Assembly (NCBI GenBank): GCA_009379925.1
Contig: WHSU01000002.1
Location: 151,495 to 215,494 of the forward strand
Source: Dehalococcoidia bacterium
GTDB taxonomy: Bacteria; Chloroflexota; Dehalococcoidia; UBA2979
Direction of reading: 5' to 3'
DNA: 64,000 nucleotides
The position numbers were made by a program, and so were the translations under genes. Shown in pieces: positions 62,037 through 64,000 of the stretch. Each line of letters starts with the position of its first letter. Position 1 is the stretch's first letter. The notes beneath the pieces are model-generated. The model saw only the letters and a list, made by a program, of their open reading frames with translations, had not been told where the DNA came from and did not search any database.

Positions 62037-62627
62037 ATGCCCACGGAGCGACGGCTCGCCCGCATGCGGCAGGTCCTGGAACGCCGGCAGGACGACCTGC
62101 AGGCGCTGATCGAGGACGTACACGACCCGCACAACGCCTCGGCCATCCTGCGCAGCGCGGACGGCTTCGGCGTCGGCGCGGTCAACCTGCTCTACACGCG
62201 AGAGGAGTTCCCGGAGATCTCGAAGCCGGTCTCCGCCTACACGCGCAAATGGATGCCCGTCGACCGCTTCGAGGACCCGGAGGCATGCGTCGAGGCGCTG
62301 CACGCACGGGGTCTGCGGGTCTTCGCCACACACCTCGATGAGGGCGCGCGGCGCCACCTCGACATCGACTGGACGCAGCCCTCGGTGATCGCCTTCGGCA
62401 ACGAGCACCGAGGCTGCTCCGAGCAGCTGCTCGCGCTGGCCGACGAGCGCGTCTACATCCCGATGCAGGGGTTCGCGCAGTCGTTCAACGTCTCCGTCTC
62501 CGCCGCCGTGATCTTCGCGGAAGCCTACCGCCAACGCCTCGCGGCGGGCCTCTACGAACCTCGATGGTCCGAGGCGAAGGAGGCGCTGTACCAGAGCTGG
62601 ATAGCGCGCAGCGGGCGGGATGGATAG
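62037..62627 (+). CDS. tRNA (guanosine-2'-O-)-methyltransferase TrmH-type (SpoU family)
   Basis: 196 residues. SpoU motifs: VHDPHNASAILRSADGFGVGAV (motif 1, with the Asn and Arg that bind the ribose), then WTQPSVIAFGNEHRGCSEQLLALADERVYIPMQGFAQSFNVSVSAAVIFAEAYRQRL (motifs 2 and 3, the SAM knot). The N-terminus RRLARMRQVLERRQDDLQALIEDVH matches TrmH that methylates G18 of tRNA. It starts 13 bases after recG. Confidence 0.9.
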   Translation: MPTERRLARMRQVLERRQDDLQALIEDVHDPHNASAILRSADGFGVGAVNLLYTREEFPEISKPVSAYTRKWMPVDRFEDPEACVEALHARGLRVFATHLDEGARRHLDIDWTQPSVIAFGNEHRGCSEQLLALADERVYIPMQGFAQSFNVSVSAAVIFAEAYRQRLAAGLYEPRWSEAKEALYQSWIARSGRDG

Positions 62628-62648
62628 TACCATATACGGCACCACGCG

Positions 62649-62882
62649 ATGACCGCGCGGGATGAGCTCGAAGCACTACTCCGGCGCCGGGGCAACGTGA
62701 CCACTCGTGAGCTGCGCCGGGCCGTCGAGCGCCAGGGGTATAGCCACTTGCGTACCACGGGTGGCCACCACATCTATGGCAAGGCGGGATTCCGGTCCCT
62801 CGCCGTGCCGCAGTCGGTCACCAGCGGCACGGCCGCCGCGATCCTGCGGCGGCTCGCTGCCGAGTTGGGCGAGGAGGAATAG
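62649..62882 (+). CDS. hicA: HicA-family toxin (mRNA interferase)
   Basis: 77-residue double-stranded-RNA-binding-fold toxin. The conserved TTGGHHIYGKAGFRSLAVPQS segment contains the catalytic His and the family's G-x-H-x-I/Y pattern. The N-terminus RDELEALLRRRGNVTTRELRRAVERQGY is the helix that docks. It lies two bases before hicB. Composition is a little less GC-rich than neighbours. Toxin activity is inferred from family. Confidence 0.85.
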   Translation: MTARDELEALLRRRGNVTTRELRRAVERQGYSHLRTTGGHHIYGKAGFRSLAVPQSVTSGTAAAILRRLAAELGEEE

Positions 62883-62884
62883 GC

Positions 62885-63310
62885 ATGACTCTGCCCTCCG
62901 AGGCGACAGTGCGGGCGATCCTGGCGCGCCCATACAGTCGGATCCTCGTGCCCGACCCCGAGGGCACCTTCTCGGCTCGGATCCTCGAATTCGACGGCGC
63001 GTTTTCCGGCGGCCGCACCCCCGAAGAGGCCGCAGCTAACCTCGAAGAGGCCGCGTACCTCTGGGTTGAGGCCGAACTCGAGCGCGGAGGCGATGTCCCC
63101 GAACCAGTCGCCGAACGTGACTACTCGGGCCGCCTCAACTTCCGCATGCCGCCCACGCTCCATGAGCGCGCTGCCCTGAGAGCTGAGATCGAGGGAGTGA
63201 GCCTCAACCAACTGCTCGTGACCGCGGTCGCGGGTTACCTCGGAGCCGACCGCCCGGCCGCTCGTCGGCGCGTGGCCGATGAACCTGGCGATTACCGGCC
63301 CGGCACGTAG
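62885..63310 (+). CDS. hicB: HicB-family antitoxin
   Basis: 141 residues. The N-terminal HicB domain has SRILVPDPEGTFSARILEFDGAFSGGRTPEEAAANLEEAAYLWVE, including the FDGAFSGGRTPEEA segment typical of HicB. The C-terminal half is a ribbon-helix-helix (SGRLNFRMPPTLHERAALRAEIEGVSLNQLLVTAVAGYL) for binding the operator, so it would autoregulate the pair. The ATG follows the hicA stop by two bases. The two-gene order toxin-antitoxin is standard for HicAB. Confidence 0.88.
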   Translation: MTLPSEATVRAILARPYSRILVPDPEGTFSARILEFDGAFSGGRTPEEAAANLEEAAYLWVEAELERGGDVPEPVAERDYSGRLNFRMPPTLHERAALRAEIEGVSLNQLLVTAVAGYLGADRPAARRRVADEPGDYRPGT

Positions 63311-64000
63311 AGGCCGCTCGAGGGCGGACGGTCGTCCTGGTCCGTGAGCGACGGCGTAGGGAGGTCATCGAGGGCCGGGGGCATCGAGGCGTCGCCGGGC
63401 GTGGGGGCCAGGCCGCGCGCCTCCGCTTCCGCCGCGCGCTGCTGCTCCGCGATGCCGCGTGCATCGTCCTCCGTGACGAACTGGGCGGCCAGCACGCGGT
63501 CGCGGATCACGGGCTCGTCGTTGCCCGCGAGCACGCGCGAGATCTGCTCGACCAGTGGGGCTTCTTCCCAGACACCGGCGAAGCGCCGGCCCTTGATCGT
63601 CACCAACGGCACCTCGGTCAGTGAGCGCTGTCCGGCGAGGATGGGGAACTCGGCCATCTCCGTGATGCGCACACGCAGCTGACGCGAATCGACGGCCAAC
63701 GCGCCGAGCAGGCGCATCATATAGGCCGAGTAGCCGTCGTACGGCGTCACCATCACTTCAATGTCCACGCGCTCCTCGATGCCGCGTAGGGCCACGCGGG
63801 TCTCGTCGCTCACCGGCGTAACGCCGTTAGAGACGAACCAGAGCAGGTCGAGGAAGGCGGGGAACAGCAGCCCCGAGGGCAACCCCACGAAGCGCAGGGA
63901 GCGGCCGCTGCCTCGGATGATCGTGGTCGGCACCACGTCCACGCCGGCCTGCTCCGCACGGTCGGCGAAGCGTCCGAGGTCGTAGGGGGTGATCGAGAGC
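63292..64000 (-). CDS. Thioredoxin-fold protein resembling protein-disulfide oxidoreductase, N-terminus beyond the right edge
   Basis: Truncated at position 64000 (frame ...LSITPYDLGRFADRAEQAG... runs on to the right edge). Two glutaredoxin-like halves can be seen: the first ends with the strand VDVVPTTIIRG and RFVGLPSGLLFPAFLDLLW; the second has VDIEVMVTPYDGYSAYMMRLLGALAVDSRQLRVRITEMAEFPILAGQRSLTEVPLVTIKGRRFAG, which is the layout of archaeal-type PDO and Grx-like domain proteins. The second CPYC site is replaced by TPYDGYSA and has no cysteine, so this half cannot carry a dithiol. The last 60 residues are a polar tail. Confidence 0.6.
   Translation of the reverse strand, partial: LSITPYDLGRFADRAEQAGVDVVPTTIIRGSGRSLRFVGLPSGLLFPAFLDLLWFVSNGVTPVSDETRVALRGIEERVDIEVMVTPYDGYSAYMMRLLGALAVDSRQLRVRITEMAEFPILAGQRSLTEVPLVTIKGRRFAGVWEEAPLVEQISRVLAGNDEPVIRDRVLAAQFVTEDDARGIAEQQRAAEAEARGLAPTPGDASMPPALDDLPTPSLTDQDDRPPSSGLYVPGR

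Noticed and set aside
62649..63310. HicAB as evidence of a mobile island at the right edge
   Set aside because: It lies between housekeeping genes (trmH and a thioredoxin-fold gene) without integrase, direct repeats or a tRNA, so only a solitary module is supported.

Overview
The window is a high-GC (about two thirds G+C), densely coded stretch of bacterial chromosome with some 67 protein genes on both strands. I saw no rRNA, tRNA, CRISPR array, insertion sequence or prophage. Every gap between genes is under 300 bases. Gene content points to a Chloroflexota-type organism: a UPF0182 protein, nickel superoxide dismutase with its own protease, an LprG-like lipoprotein paired with an EmrB-type MFS pump, an orphan nuoB, a zinc-ribbon L28, many GTG and TTG starts, and several starts without a Shine-Dalgarno site. 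The phylum is an inference; no rRNA is present to confirm it.

Left part (1-14150): a truncated DinB gene, a membrane protein and a NUDIX hydrolase; an ECF sigma / RskA-type anti-sigma pair; an AI-2E family exporter; a zinc cluster (Zur-like repressor, then lipoprotein, ATPase and permease of a ZnuABC importer behind a promoter carrying a Fur-family box); a LuxR-type membrane regulator broken by a frameshift; a GltD-like oxidoreductase; a peroxiredoxin; an HxlR regulator followed by three hotdog-fold genes.

Middle part (14150-29500, mostly minus strand): two MFS transporters, alanine dehydrogenase and a formyltransferase in an overlapping operon; an epimerase, an AlkA-like glycosylase, a VanY-like peptidase; an OmpR/histidine-kinase pair; a P-loop kinase, DinB, a fused homocysteine methyltransferase/MTHFR, PspC and EVE proteins; then an A-type Fe-S carrier and a SufR-like regulator. 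The regulator is divergent from a cysteine desulfurase across a region with two perfect palindromes.

Right part (29500-64000): nuoB, sodN-sodX, an HDOD protein, a CIRCE-controlled groEL, an LprG/P55-like pair, selD, endonuclease III and a membrane-anchored cupredoxin. An arginine cluster follows (argJ, argB, a UPF0182 gene, argD, argG, a small ORF, argH) ending with rpe, preceded by a short leader ORF with four consecutive Arg codons. Then come rpmB, a FakA/FakB-like pair, recG, trmH, a HicAB module and a truncated thioredoxin-fold gene.

The main discoveries are: selD is itself a selenoprotein gene, with an in-frame TGA at codon 18 followed by a SECIS-like hairpin, so its true start lies 63 bases upstream of the apparent one; the candidate arginine leader peptide; the twin palindromes of the Fe-S regulatory region; and the Fur-family box of the zinc operon.
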